DNA from: CAYMRB01 sp964392615
GTDB taxonomy: Bacteria; Planctomycetota; UBA8108
Length of the DNA stretch: 14,527 bases
NCBI GenBank assembly: GCA_964392615.1
Contig: CAYMRB010000258.1
Span: 1 to 14,527 of the forward strand
Reading direction: 5' to 3'
This document shows, one piece after another, positions 1-7,239 of this stretch. The notes under the pieces are model-generated. The model searched no databases, was not told where the DNA came from, and was given only the letters and a program-made list of their open reading frames with translations. Position 1 is the first letter of the stretch, and the number at the start of each line of letters is the position of its first letter. Made by a program: the position numbers and the translations under genes.

Positions 1-1
1 C

Positions 2-61
2 CACGGGTTCACGGACTTCGTCGATTCGCTCAGCGGGTCCTACGCGGCGTTCTAGTATTGC
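2..61 (+). pseudogene. vgrG: Upstream in-frame vgrG segment ending in TAG
   Basis: In the same frame as the vgrG ORF, bases 2-52 encode HGFTDFVDSLSGSYAAF, then TAG (53-55), then Tyr-Cys and the GTG that the downstream ORF uses as Val. VgrG proteins in general read '...L-S-x-x-Y-x-x-x-E-Y-C-V-Q-Y-R-E-T-D', so the TAG occupies the Glu position and differs from GAG by one base. Homology therefore continues across the stop. This could be a true nonsense mutation, a base-call error near a contig edge, or less likely readthrough. Confidence 0.7.
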
Positions 62-1672
62 GTGCAGTACCGCGAGACGGACTTCAACTTCGTCAGCAGG
101 CTGATGGAGCAGGTGGGGATCTACTACTACTTCGATCATGAGGACGGCAAGCACACGCTCGTGCTCGCCGACTCGATCTCGTCGCATGAGCCGTTTCCGA
201 AGTACGAGACCGTGTCGTACGTGCCCCCCGGGCGGATCGCGGAAGACCGCGAGCACCTGTCCGAGTGGGCGGTCGAGAAGACGGTCCAGCCGGGCGCTTG
301 TGCGCTGAACGACTTCAACTACGAGAAGCCGAAGAGCGCGCTCGAGACGCGCTCGCAGGTCTCTCGCGAGCACGCCGCCGCCGAGTTCGAGGTTTACGAC
401 TATCCCGGCGAGTACGGGGAGTACGATCACGGCGAGACGCTCTCGAGGCTGCGCGTCGAGGAGTTTCACGCGCGGCACGAAACGGCTCGGGGGACCGGCG
501 ACGTGCGCGGGATCAAGGTCGGGGCGACATTCGAGCTCGCGGAGCACTTCCGCGACGATCAGAACCGCGAGTACCTCGTGACGTCCTCGACCTGCACGCT
601 GGCGAACGACGCGTTCGACAGCGCGCGGGCAGTCCGCGACGCGGGATCGACGTTTGCCGTCAGCTTCTGCGCGGTGAGGTCGGAGCAGCCGTTCCGCACG
701 GCGCGAACGACGCCGAAGCCGATCGTTCAGGGCCCCCAGACGGCGATCATCGTCGGCAAGTCGGGAGAGGAGATCTGGACGGACGAGCTCGGCCGCGTCA
801 AGGCGCAGTTCCACTGGGATCGCTACGGCAAGGCCGACGAGAACAGCTCCTGCTGGATTCGCGTCGCGCAGTTCTGGGCCGGCAAGAACTGGGGCGCGAT
901 GTTCCTGCCGCGCATCGGCCAGGAGGTCGTCGTCGAGTTTCTCGAGGGCGATCCGGACCGGCCGCTCATCACCGGACGCGTGTACAACGGCGAATCGAAG
1001 CCGCCCTATGCGCTTCCCGACAACGCGACGATGTCGACCATCAAGTCGAACTCGAGCAAGGGCGGCGAGGGATTCAACGAGATCCGCTTCGAGGACAAGA
1101 AGGATGAGGAGCAGATCTTCATCCACGCCCAGAAGAACCAGGACATCCGCGTCGAGAACGACAGCTACGAGTGGGTCGGCCACGATACACACCTGGTCGT
1201 CAAGAACGACCAGGTCGAGCAGATCGAGAACGACCGGCAGGAGACGGTCGATCGCGACCACGTCGAGGAGATCGGCCGCGACCGTCACCTGAAGGTGAGC
1301 GGCAAGGAGGCGGTCGAGATCGCCGAGTCGCAGTCGACGAAGGTCGGCGGTGACGTGGCCGAGGTGTACGAATCGAATCACTCGGAGCAGACGACCGGAG
1401 ACTACTACGTCAGCGCCGAGAATATCGTGATCGAGGGCTCGTCGAACATCACCTTGAAGGTCGGCCAATCGTATATCGCGATCGAAGCCGGCGGCATCAA
1501 GATCGGTACGGTGGGTTCCCTCGAGACGGAGTCGACCGGAGAGACGGCGCTGAAGGGAACCTCGGGCGTCAAGATCGAGTCGCCGGCGACGGCCGAGCTG
1601 ACGTCGACGAGTACGACGGTCAACGGTGATGCCATGCTGACCGTGAGCGGCGGATTAGTGAAGATCAACTGA
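62..1672 (+). CDS. vgrG: T6SS spike protein VgrG (3' part; reading frame interrupted upstream)
   Basis: VgrG forms the trimeric spike at the tip of the T6SS tube, which is fired into target cells. From the GTG at 62 there are 536 residues. The first ~35 carry the gp27-like hallmark YRETDFNFVSRLMEQ then GIYYYFDHEDGKH. The gp5-like OB fold lies at about residues 230-320 (DELGRVKAQFHWDRYGK, SSCWIRVAQFWAG, GDPDRPLITGRVYNG). It is followed by SNSSKGGEGFNEIRFEDKK and a repetitive beta-helix rich in V, E, D, T and G that ends in LVKIN. There is no C-terminal effector extension. Full VgrGs are usually 600 residues or more, so this is not the natural start: the same frame runs back to base 2 through a TAG at 53-55. 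GTG 62 is only the first possible start after that stop and lies inside a conserved motif. The linker and PAAR genes follow 47 bp downstream on the same strand. Family assignment is near certain; whether the gene is intact is not. Confidence 0.93.
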   Translation: MQYRETDFNFVSRLMEQVGIYYYFDHEDGKHTLVLADSISSHEPFPKYETVSYVPPGRIAEDREHLSEWAVEKTVQPGACALNDFNYEKPKSALETRSQVSREHAAAEFEVYDYPGEYGEYDHGETLSRLRVEEFHARHETARGTGDVRGIKVGATFELAEHFRDDQNREYLVTSSTCTLANDAFDSARAVRDAGSTFAVSFCAVRSEQPFRTARTTPKPIVQGPQTAIIVGKSGEEIWTDELGRVKAQFHWDRYGKADENSSCWIRVAQFWAGKNWGAMFLPRIGQEVVVEFLEGDPDRPLITGRVYNGESKPPYALPDNATMSTIKSNSSKGGEGFNEIRFEDKKDEEQIFIHAQKNQDIRVENDSYEWVGHDTHLVVKNDQVEQIENDRQETVDRDHVEEIGRDRHLKVSGKEAVEIAESQSTKVGGDVAEVYESNHSEQTTGDYYVSAENIVIEGSSNITLKVGQSYIAIEAGGIKIGTVGSLETESTGETALKGTSGVKIESPATAELTSTSTTVNGDAMLTVSGGLVKIN

Positions 1673-1719
1673 GTCGGCGCGTACGCGCTTCGCCGACCCG
1701 AGACGACGGAGACTCACTC

Positions 1720-2106
1720 ATGCCGGAACCCAAGAGCGGAACCCCGGGCTCGCTGGTCTCGCCGACGGCCCCGAAGGCGCCCGAGGAAGCGGACGTCGCG
1801 GATCCCGGCGAGATGAACGAGATCAAGGCCGAGCAGGCCGAGAAGAAGGAGGGCAAGTACGGCTCGCAGCCGATCGAGCCCTTCAAGGCCGGGGACGACG
1901 AGGACACGAGCTGGATCGAGATCGAGCTCGTCGACGAGGACGACCGGCCGGTGCCCGGCGAGGCGTACCGTATCACGCTCTCGGACGGCCGGGTCGCGTC
2001 AGGTACCCTGGATAGCGAAGGCAAGGCGCGCGTCGAGGGAATCCCGGCCGGCGACTGCCAGGTGACGTTCCAGAACCTCGACTCGGAAGCCTGGGAGATG
2101 ATCTGA
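1720..2106 (+). CDS. Small T6SS-associated protein with carboxypeptidase-regulatory-like beta-sandwich
   Basis: The product has 128 residues. Residues 1-60 are Pro/Glu/Lys-rich, probably disordered and highly charged. Residues ~63-125 form one compact beta-sandwich resembling the carboxypeptidase regulatory-like/PEGA type (SWIEIELVDEDDRPVPGE, ITLSDGRVASGTL, GKARVEGIPAGDCQVTF). In families of this fold, the 'V-D-x-x-x-x-P-V-x-G' and 'G-x-A-x-V-x-G-I-x-x-G' signatures mark short binding or structural modules. A GGAG lies about 10 bases before the ATG. The stop codon overlaps the next ATG (TGATG), so it is translationally coupled to the PAAR gene. Its place between vgrG and PAAR suggests a spike adaptor, loading factor or structural piece of the tip. 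That role is inferred; no catalytic residues are visible. Confidence 0.85.
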   Translation: MPEPKSGTPGSLVSPTAPKAPEEADVADPGEMNEIKAEQAEKKEGKYGSQPIEPFKAGDDEDTSWIEIELVDEDDRPVPGEAYRITLSDGRVASGTLDSEGKARVEGIPAGDCQVTFQNLDSEAWEMI

Positions 2107-2393
2107 TGCCACCCGCAGCCCGCGTCTCCGACATGCACGTCTGTCCGATGGTCACCGGCATCGTCCCGCACGTCGGCGGACCGATCCTGCCCCCGGGCGT
2201 GCCGACGGTTCTGATCGGCGGCATGCCCGCCGCCGTGGTCGGCGGGATGTGCACCTGCGTCGGCCCGCCCGATACGATCGCCATGGGCTCCACGACGGTG
2301 CTCATCGGGGGCCAGCCCGCGGCGCGCATGGGGGACCAGTGCGCGCACGGGGGGAAGATCGTCAGCGGGTTCCCGCAGGTGATGATCGGCTGA
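2106..2393 (+). CDS. PAAR-domain spike-tip protein
   Basis: PAAR proteins form the sharpened cone that caps the VgrG trimer. These 95 residues are a single PAAR domain with nothing added: PPAARVSDMHVCP at the N-terminus, the glycine/proline-rich repeat GGPILPPGVPTVLIGG, a second repeat STTVLIGGQPAARMGDQ, and CAHGGKIVSGFPQVMIG at the end. The Cys and His residues (Cys13, Cys49, Cys51, Cys78, His80) are candidates for the zinc site seen in PAAR structures. Its ATG overlaps the preceding stop by one base, so it is the last gene of the vgrG operon. As there is no C-terminal toxin domain, any effector must ride on the tip non-covalently or be encoded elsewhere. No effector or immunity gene is visible before the convergent trkH, though the assembly gap lies 213 bp downstream. 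Confidence 0.93.
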   Translation: MPPAARVSDMHVCPMVTGIVPHVGGPILPPGVPTVLIGGMPAAVVGGMCTCVGPPDTIAMGSTTVLIGGQPAARMGDQCAHGGKIVSGFPQVMIG

Positions 2394-2506
2394 CTGACGG
2401 TTTTCCGATTCCTGCGCGGCTCGCGAGAGCACAAGGCGCGCGGCAGGCTGTCGTATCCTCGGCGCGTAACGCCCATCCCCTCTTCGCGCCAAAGGCGCGC
2501 GTACGA

Positions 2507-2572
2507 TGAACTGAGCGAGATCGATGCCCATCCGCGCCCTACCGCGTCCCTCGCCCAGCGTGGAATACGGGC
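2507..2572. repeat. Imperfect direct repeat, copy A (left gap flank)
   Basis: The copy begins about TGAACTGAGCGAGATCGATG and includes GCCCATCCGCGCCCT at 2526-2540 and TCCCTCGCCC at 2547-2556. It matches 2629-2691 at most positions, at an offset of 121-122 bp. It ends where the sequence dissolves into a C run. It may be the same genomic sequence as copy B, read twice at overlapping contig ends. Confidence 0.7.
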
Positions 2573-2622
2573 CCCCCCCCCCCCCCCCCCCCCCGCCCCC
2601 CCCAAANNNNNNNNNNGGGGGG
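2571..2622. other. Scaffold gap flanked by homopolymers
   Basis: The order is G, 23 C (2572-2594), one G, 8 C, AAA, ten N (2607-2616), six G. Ten Ns is a conventional placeholder length, so the true gap size is unknown and could be negative. The homopolymers look like degraded contig ends rather than genome sequence. Confidence 0.95.
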
Positions 2623-2628
2623 TAGGTT

Positions 2629-2691
2629 TAACTGCGCGTTATCGAGGCCCATCCGCGCCCTCCGGGGTCCCTCGCCCCGCGTGTAATGGGC
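2629..2691. repeat. Imperfect direct repeat, copy B (right gap flank), with inverted ends
   Basis: This is the counterpart of copy A. GCCCAT at 2647-2652 is the reverse complement of ATGGGC at 2686-2691, and CGCG blocks lie inside each arm, so this copy could fold into a long imperfect hairpin. It sits about 40 bp beyond the trkH stop, where a 3' structure for the trkAH transcript would be expected. Confidence 0.65.
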
Positions 2692-2698
2692 GCCCCCG

Positions 2699-2712
2699 GC
2701 GGCGACAGCCGC
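2699..2712 (-). terminator. GC hairpin just past trkH (possible transcript 3' end)
   Basis: GCGGC-GACA-GCCGC forms a 5-bp GC stem with a 4-base loop, 19 bp past the trkH stop. An overlapping alternative pairs GGCGGC (2698-2703) with GCCGCC (2716-2721). There is no U-tract, so intrinsic termination is weakly supported. Confidence 0.25.
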
Positions 2713-2730
2713 GGGGCCGCCGATTCCGCG

Positions 2731-4266
2731 CTAACGGCCGCGCCAGAAGCTCGGCAGGAACAGAATCAGCAAGCTGTAGATCTCGAGCCGTCCGAGCAGC
2801 ATGCAGAAGGACAGCGCGAGCTTGCCCAGCGGGTGGATGAAGCCGAAGTTCTCGCTCGCGCCGACTCGGCCGAGGCCGGGGCCGATCGAGTTCAGGGCGC
2901 TCAGCGATGCCGTCGTCGCCGTGACGATGTCGATGTCGGTCGAGCCGCCGGGCTCCACCGGGGCGTGGGCGAGCGTCGCCAGGAGGATCGTCGCCGCGAT
3001 CCACGCGATCATGTAGAGCGCGAAGAAGCCGAGGATCCCCCAGATCACCGCGTCGTCGACCGCCTTGCCGTCGACCGACACCGGCCGCACCATGCGGGGC
3101 CAGAGCAGCCGCTTGCACTCGCGCAGCGCGTGGCGCACGAGCACGACGACGCGGACAACCTTGAGCCCTCCCGCTGTCGAGCCGCCGCAGCCGCCGACCG
3201 CCATCATCAGCACGATCAGGAACGTCGAGAACGTCGGCCAGAGGTTGAAATCCTGCGTGCCGAATCCCGTCGTCGTCAGAATCGCCACGACCTGAAACGA
3301 GCTGTCGCGCAAGCACTGTCCCAGTCCGTCGCCGTGACTCGACAGGTAGAGATCGATCGCGATGAGCAGCGAGACGATGACGATGATCCCGAGGTAGACC
3401 CGCACCTCGGTCGATCGGAACAGCGCTCCCAGATCGCCCCGTACGATCACCCGGTATTGCAGCGCGAAGTTGATGCCGGCGATCAGCATGAACACCGTGG
3501 TGACGACCTCGAAGTAGAGGGCGCTCTCGTGTTCGTCGATCGCGTACTGGCCGATGCTGTTGTCGAGCGGCGAGAACCCGCCGGTAGCCAGCGTCGCGAA
3601 CGCGTGGTTGACCGCCTGGAACGGGTCCATGTCGCCGGCGAGAAACAGCAGTAGCTGGGTCACCGTCAGCGCGGCGTACAGGACCCACAGCTTCTTCGCG
3701 GTCTGCGCGATCCGCGGAGCCAGCTTGTCGACTCCGAGACCGGACGACTCCGCGCTGAAGAGCTGCATGCCGCCGACCTTGAGCTCGGGCAGGATCGCGA
3801 GCGACAGCACGATGATTCCCATGCCGCCGAGCCAGTGGCCGAACGAACGCCAGAACAGGATGCCGTAGGGTTGCGCCGAGATCTTGCCGTATCCGTCCTC
3901 GCTGCCGAAGACCGTCGCGCCGGTCGTCGTGAAGGCCGAGGCCGATTCGAAGATCGCGGCAGCGAGGTCATCGATCGAGCCGCTGAAGATGAACGGCATC
4001 GATCCGTAGAGGATCATCAGGATCCACGACAGCGCGACGAGCAGGAAGCCCTCGCGGCGGCGCAGCCCGGTCGACTTCTGCTCACCCCGGCGTCGGCGCA
4101 GCCAGACGAGGAAGATGCCGACCGCTTCGAGACCGAGGAACGGGCCGACGTACGGCCAGACGAGGGTGTCGCCCCAGTACAGGCCGACGGCCATCGGGAC
4201 GAGGAACAGGCCCCCGACCAGCAGGTGGAACCGTCCGAAGTATCGCAGCAGGACTTCCGTTCGCAT
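2731..4266 (-). CDS. trkH: Trk-type potassium uptake channel subunit TrkH
   Basis: TrkH is the inner-membrane K+-translocating subunit, gated by the cytoplasmic TrkA ring. The 511 residues match the family's usual ~480-510, with about ten hydrophobic segments plus re-entrant pore loops. All four selectivity-filter loops are visible: TTTGATV (about residue 113), ATGGFSP (about 228), TTTGFGT (about 327) and the more divergent NSIGPGLG (about 458). Other family signatures are RSFGHWLGGMGIIVL and GGCGGSTAGGLK. The ATG lies one base past the trkA stop, so the two are read as one operon. It ends FLPSFWRGR, a normal terminus. It converges on the T6SS module, with no evident functional link. KtrB is a less likely alternative, given the length and the full-length two-RCK TrkA partner. 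Confidence 0.95.
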   Translation of the reverse strand: MRTEVLLRYFGRFHLLVGGLFLVPMAVGLYWGDTLVWPYVGPFLGLEAVGIFLVWLRRRRGEQKSTGLRRREGFLLVALSWILMILYGSMPFIFSGSIDDLAAAIFESASAFTTTGATVFGSEDGYGKISAQPYGILFWRSFGHWLGGMGIIVLSLAILPELKVGGMQLFSAESSGLGVDKLAPRIAQTAKKLWVLYAALTVTQLLLFLAGDMDPFQAVNHAFATLATGGFSPLDNSIGQYAIDEHESALYFEVVTTVFMLIAGINFALQYRVIVRGDLGALFRSTEVRVYLGIIVIVSLLIAIDLYLSSHGDGLGQCLRDSSFQVVAILTTTGFGTQDFNLWPTFSTFLIVLMMAVGGCGGSTAGGLKVVRVVVLVRHALRECKRLLWPRMVRPVSVDGKAVDDAVIWGILGFFALYMIAWIAATILLATLAHAPVEPGGSTDIDIVTATTASLSALNSIGPGLGRVGASENFGFIHPLGKLALSFCMLLGRLEIYSLLILFLPSFWRGR

Positions 4267-4267
4267 C

Positions 4268-5617
4268 TCAGGCGAAGAGGTCCTCGACCTGGCTTATCGC
4301 GCCCGGAACCACGCTGACGATCACGCGGTCTCCGGCCCGAATCTCGTCGCTTCCGCGCGGGATCACCACCTCGTGCGGTGGCTCCTGACGCACGATACCG
4401 CCCAGCAGCGCCCCCTTCGGGAGCTCGAGCTCCGCGAGCGGGATGTCACACAGATCCTTCTTGCCTTCCTTCGGAATCGTGAACTCGAGAATCTCGACCT
4501 GGTTGTCACCGAGCATCGTCGCGCCCGCGACTCGCCCGCCGCGCACGCGTTCGAGAATGGCCTGCGCCAGCGCGCGCTGCGGACTGAACAGGCTGTCGAT
4601 GCCCATCTTGTACGCGATCGGGGCGTAGTCGTAGTCGTCCACGCGCGTCACGACCTGGCGCGCGCCGACGTGCTTCGCGTACATGCTGATCAGCAGCGAC
4701 TTCTCCTCGTCCTTCATCACGACCGCGATCGCGTCGGCTCCCTCCTGGATCTGCTCGCGTAGCAGGTCGAGGTTCGTCGCGTCCTGCTCGAGAACGATCG
4801 AGTCGTGCAGGCGCTCGGAGACCCACCGGGCGCGTTCCGGGTCGGACTCGATCACGGTCGGACGATGCCCGAGCTCCTCGAGGTACCTCGTGGTGTGGAA
4901 GCCGATCACGCCGCCGCCGATCACGAGAATCTTGTGCAGCTTGACGCGCGGGAACCCGTAGTAGCGCAGGAAGTCGTCGATGCGCTCGGGAACCGTCAGC
5001 GTGAAGACCTGATCGTTCTCCGCGATCACCGTATCACCGCGAGGAATCAAGAACTCCTCGTCGCGCTGAATCGCGATCAGGTTTCCGGGCCGCGGTGTCT
5101 CCAGCTGGCTGAGAGTCTGATCGATGCCGGTGAACTGCCGTTTGATCGATGTCTCGATAATCACCAGCCTGCCGTCCGCGAGCACCTGATGAGACGACAG
5201 ACCCGGAAACGCGAACAGGCGGCCGATGTGCTCGGCGACGACGTGCTCGGCTCCGAGGATCAGGTCGATGCCGAGATCGGCGGACGTGACGCTATAGTAG
5301 TCGCCCAGATAGCGCCGATCGCGAACGCGTGCGATGGTCTGCGGGCCGGCGAGCTTCTTCGCCGCCATGCAGGTGAACATGTTGATCTCGTCGTGGTCGA
5401 CGACCGAGACGAACAGGTCCGCCCGCCGGATCCCCGCGGCCTGCAGGGCGTGCGTGCTCGCGCCGTTGCCGTAGACGACGAGGGCGTCGAGCTGCTTCTC
5501 GACGCGGTGGACGACTTTCTCGTCCTGCTCGATCACAGCGACGTCGTGCCCCTCCCCGATCAGAAGGGTCGCGAGGTAGGTGCCGACCTCTCCGGCGCCG
5601 ACGATCACAACGTACAC
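4268..5617 (-). CDS. trkA: Trk potassium uptake regulatory subunit TrkA
   Basis: TrkA is the cytoplasmic NAD(H)/ATP-binding regulator that assembles under TrkH. From GTG 5617 there are 449 residues, close to the usual ~458. The protein has two tandem RCK units. The first starts VYVVIVGAGEVGTYLA, with GxGxxG and an acidic strand end in AVIEQDE; the second, from about residue 230, has KILVIGGGVIGFHTTRYLEE and TVIESDPERARW. Each is followed by a TrkA-C domain. The frame is open upstream to another GTG at 5659, but GTG 5617 has AGAGGA six bases ahead and begins right at the first Rossmann strand, as TrkA normally does. The 5659 alternative has no ribosome site. One base separates it from trkH. 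The complete two-RCK length argues against KtrA. Confidence 0.94.
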   Translation of the reverse strand: MYVVIVGAGEVGTYLATLLIGEGHDVAVIEQDEKVVHRVEKQLDALVVYGNGASTHALQAAGIRRADLFVSVVDHDEINMFTCMAAKKLAGPQTIARVRDRRYLGDYYSVTSADLGIDLILGAEHVVAEHIGRLFAFPGLSSHQVLADGRLVIIETSIKRQFTGIDQTLSQLETPRPGNLIAIQRDEEFLIPRGDTVIAENDQVFTLTVPERIDDFLRYYGFPRVKLHKILVIGGGVIGFHTTRYLEELGHRPTVIESDPERARWVSERLHDSIVLEQDATNLDLLREQIQEGADAIAVVMKDEEKSLLISMYAKHVGARQVVTRVDDYDYAPIAYKMGIDSLFSPQRALAQAILERVRGGRVAGATMLGDNQVEILEFTIPKEGKKDLCDIPLAELELPKGALLGGIVRQEPPHEVVIPRGSDEIRAGDRVIVSVVPGAISQVEDLFA

Positions 5618-5694
5618 GGTGTGTCCTCTCGAAAGGTTCCCGTCAGCCTTCGTCGTCACCCGGCCCGGGGGATTCCAGGCGCCGCACCCGGCTC

Positions 5695-5722
5695 AACATA
5701 CCGACGCACGGGAAATCCGCAA
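5695..5722 (-). promoter_or_regulatory. Candidate sigma70-type promoter for trkAH
   Basis: Read on the - strand, a TTGCGG (-35-like, 5722-5717) lies 16 bp before TATGTT (-10-like, 5700-5695), about 78 bp upstream of the GTG at 5617. The -35 matches consensus at 3 of 6 positions and the -10 at 4 of 6. In DNA this GC-rich the AT-rich -10 stands out, but two weak boxes can occur by chance. Confidence 0.35.
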
Positions 5723-5910
5723 GATGTCGTCAGGCACCGATTTCCGCCACGGCGGGGGCGTCGCTGCGGTGCGAGGGGCCCGCCGGGGCGTGTCGTTCCT
5801 GTTGCGCATCGTCCGCACGGGTGAGATCATCGCGCGCGGCGCGGCGAAGAGCGGCTTCCGCGCGTCACCGTCGACTCCGTCTCGTATCGGTTCGCAGGAG
5901 AGATTCCACC

Positions 5911-6255
5911 ATGGGCAAGGTCTTGGCCGTCCTCGTTTCGGGGCTCGTCGTGGCGGGCGTCGTGGCGTGGCTGTGGAACGGCTTCGGTGCGCCCGAGGAC
6001 GACGGAGTCGCCGAGCCGAGCGTCCCGACCGAGAATCCGGAGTCTCCGGAGCCGGCCGCGCCGGACCCGGGAGACGAGGCTGGTCCCGAGGAGGAGCCCG
6101 ACGTGGTCGACGAGACGGCCGACAAGCCGCACGGCGAGTCCGGCGACGAGGACCACGACGACGCGAAGGATGGCGACGAGGACTGGCCGCCGGCGAATAC
6201 CGGCGATCGCAAGTTCGAGTTCTCCCGCGTTCCGGACGTTCCGGACGAGGAGTGA
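5911..6255 (+). CDS. Hypothetical membrane-anchored acidic protein
   Basis: The product has 114 residues. The ATG at 5911 has AGGAGAG eight bases upstream, which decides the start. Residues ~4-24 are one hydrophobic helix (VLAVLVSGLVVAGVVAWLW), a signal anchor rather than a cleaved signal: no lipobox and no clear AXA site. The rest is a Pro/Asp/Glu tail with roughly a third acidic residues and very few Lys/Arg. It closes in the less biased RKFEFSRVPDVP. The tail should be disordered and on the outer face of the membrane. I recognise no family. Possible roles include cation binding at the envelope or a spacer tether; both are guesses. The gene is divergent from trkAH across 293 bp and lies 65 bp before the methyltransferase on the same strand. 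Confidence 0.75.
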   Translation: MGKVLAVLVSGLVVAGVVAWLWNGFGAPEDDGVAEPSVPTENPESPEPAAPDPGDEAGPEEEPDVVDETADKPHGESGDEDHDDAKDGDEDWPPANTGDRKFEFSRVPDVPDEE

Positions 6256-6320
6256 GCGGCGGCTCCGAGCGCGGGATCGAACGACGAGCTGCGAGACCGA
6301 GGAGAAGTGGAGAAGAAGTG

Positions 6321-7115
6321 ATGGCGAAGGCGGGCGAACCCGGCGCAGGGGCCTGCGGGGACCGAGCGGCAGAGGCCGAGTCCGCGTCGACGGCGATCGA
6401 CCGCGTCGGCGAGGACACGCTCGAGCTCTTCGCCGAGAACCCTGCCTACAACGAGCTCCTGTGGCGGCGCTTGAGCGAGCTCGCTCCGGTCACCGGTCGC
6501 GTGTTGGAGGTCGGCTGCGGGATCGGCACGATCACGTCGCTCATCCTGCGGGAGGCGGGCGTGACCGCCGTGCACGGAATCGACATGGATCCGGCGTACG
6601 TTCGGCGAGTGCTCGAGCTCGGTGATCCGCGCCTCGGCGCGTCGGCGTGCAGCATGGAGGAGTTCCGCCTGCCACGCTTTCCGGAGGCCGCCGACGAGAG
6701 CTGGGATCGCATCGTCTGCAGCAACGTTCTCGAGCACATCGAGGACGACCTCGAGACGATGCGCCAGTTCGCCCGCATGCTGCGACCGGGTGGTGTCGCG
6801 CTCATCCTCGTACCTGCGCATCAGTGGCTTTACTCGAGCCTCGATCGCAATCTGTCGCACTTCCGGCGCTATCGAAGGGCCGACCTGCAGCGTCTCGCGG
6901 CCGAGTCGGGCCTCGAGCTCGTTCGCTCCCGCTACTTCAACCCTGTCGGCATCGCCGGCTGGTGGCTCAACGGCAAGGTGCTGCGTCGCGATACGCTGCC
7001 CGTCGGACAGCTCCGGGCATACGGTCGCTGGGCCGTCTCGCTGTCGGCGCTGGTCGATCGGCTCAATCCGCTGCCGTGTGGCATCTCGGTCACCGGAGCG
7101 TTCCGCCGACCGTGA
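6321..7115 (+). CDS. Class I SAM-dependent methyltransferase
   Basis: The product has 264 residues. A short variable N-terminus leads into a Methyltransf_11/23-like fold: motif I is RVLEVGCGIGTITSLI (about residues 54-69), the acidic end of strand 2 is VHGIDMDP, motif III/IV is WDRIVCSNVLEHIEDD, and post-motif is MLRPGGVALILVPAHQWLY. LDRNLSHFRRYRRADL is a signature of a subfamily often found near or fused to glycosyltransferases, suggesting a lipid-linked or cell-surface glycan substrate; that is inference. ATG 6321 is preferred because GGAGAAG lies just ahead; GTG 6318 is equally placed and differs by one residue. The frame is open far upstream, but that part is Arg/Gly-rich and overlaps the small acidic gene. 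The substrate cannot be told from sequence. Confidence 0.88.
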   Translation: MAKAGEPGAGACGDRAAEAESASTAIDRVGEDTLELFAENPAYNELLWRRLSELAPVTGRVLEVGCGIGTITSLILREAGVTAVHGIDMDPAYVRRVLELGDPRLGASACSMEEFRLPRFPEAADESWDRIVCSNVLEHIEDDLETMRQFARMLRPGGVALILVPAHQWLYSSLDRNLSHFRRYRRADLQRLAAESGLELVRSRYFNPVGIAGWWLNGKVLRRDTLPVGQLRAYGRWAVSLSALVDRLNPLPCGISVTGAFRRP

Positions 7116-7239
7116 GCCCGGATCGTCGGCGCGAGGGGGCGACGACCGCTCGCAACCCGGCACCGATTGCCGTAGAGTGGGCAAGAGTCGAGCGATATCC
7201 ACCATCACCTGATTCCCTCCATCGATCCGGAGACCGACG

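Larger units (their letters stand above)
2394..2730. other. Convergent intergenic region containing an assembly gap
   Basis: This lies between the 3' ends of the PAAR gene (+) and trkH (-). It holds small GC hairpins: GCTC-GCGA-GAGC at 2419-2430, and CGCGCC-AAA-GGCGCG at 2485-2499. It also holds a C-rich homopolymer, 10 Ns, and two imperfect copies of a ~65 bp sequence. There is no convincing coding frame; the reverse-strand frames here are Arg/Pro-rich and composition-driven. No U-tract terminator is visible on either strand. Confidence 0.8.

Noticed and set aside
2249..2605. Short frames on both strands around the PAAR 3' end and the C run
   Set aside because: Low-complexity Gly/Arg/Pro products that run through or end at a homopolymer of doubtful quality.
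1..5617. A functional link between the T6SS tip module and trkAH
   Set aside because: They are convergent, separated by an assembly gap, and trkAH is a standard housekeeping operon; adjacency alone is not evidence.
5794..5834. TTGCGC...GATCAT as a promoter for the small acidic gene
   Set aside because: The spacing is right (17 bp) but the -10 lacks the initial T and the region is generically GC-rich.
7168..7200. TTGCCG...GCGATA as a promoter for the exported protein gene
   Set aside because: The spacing (19 bp) and weak -10 match do not rise above chance.
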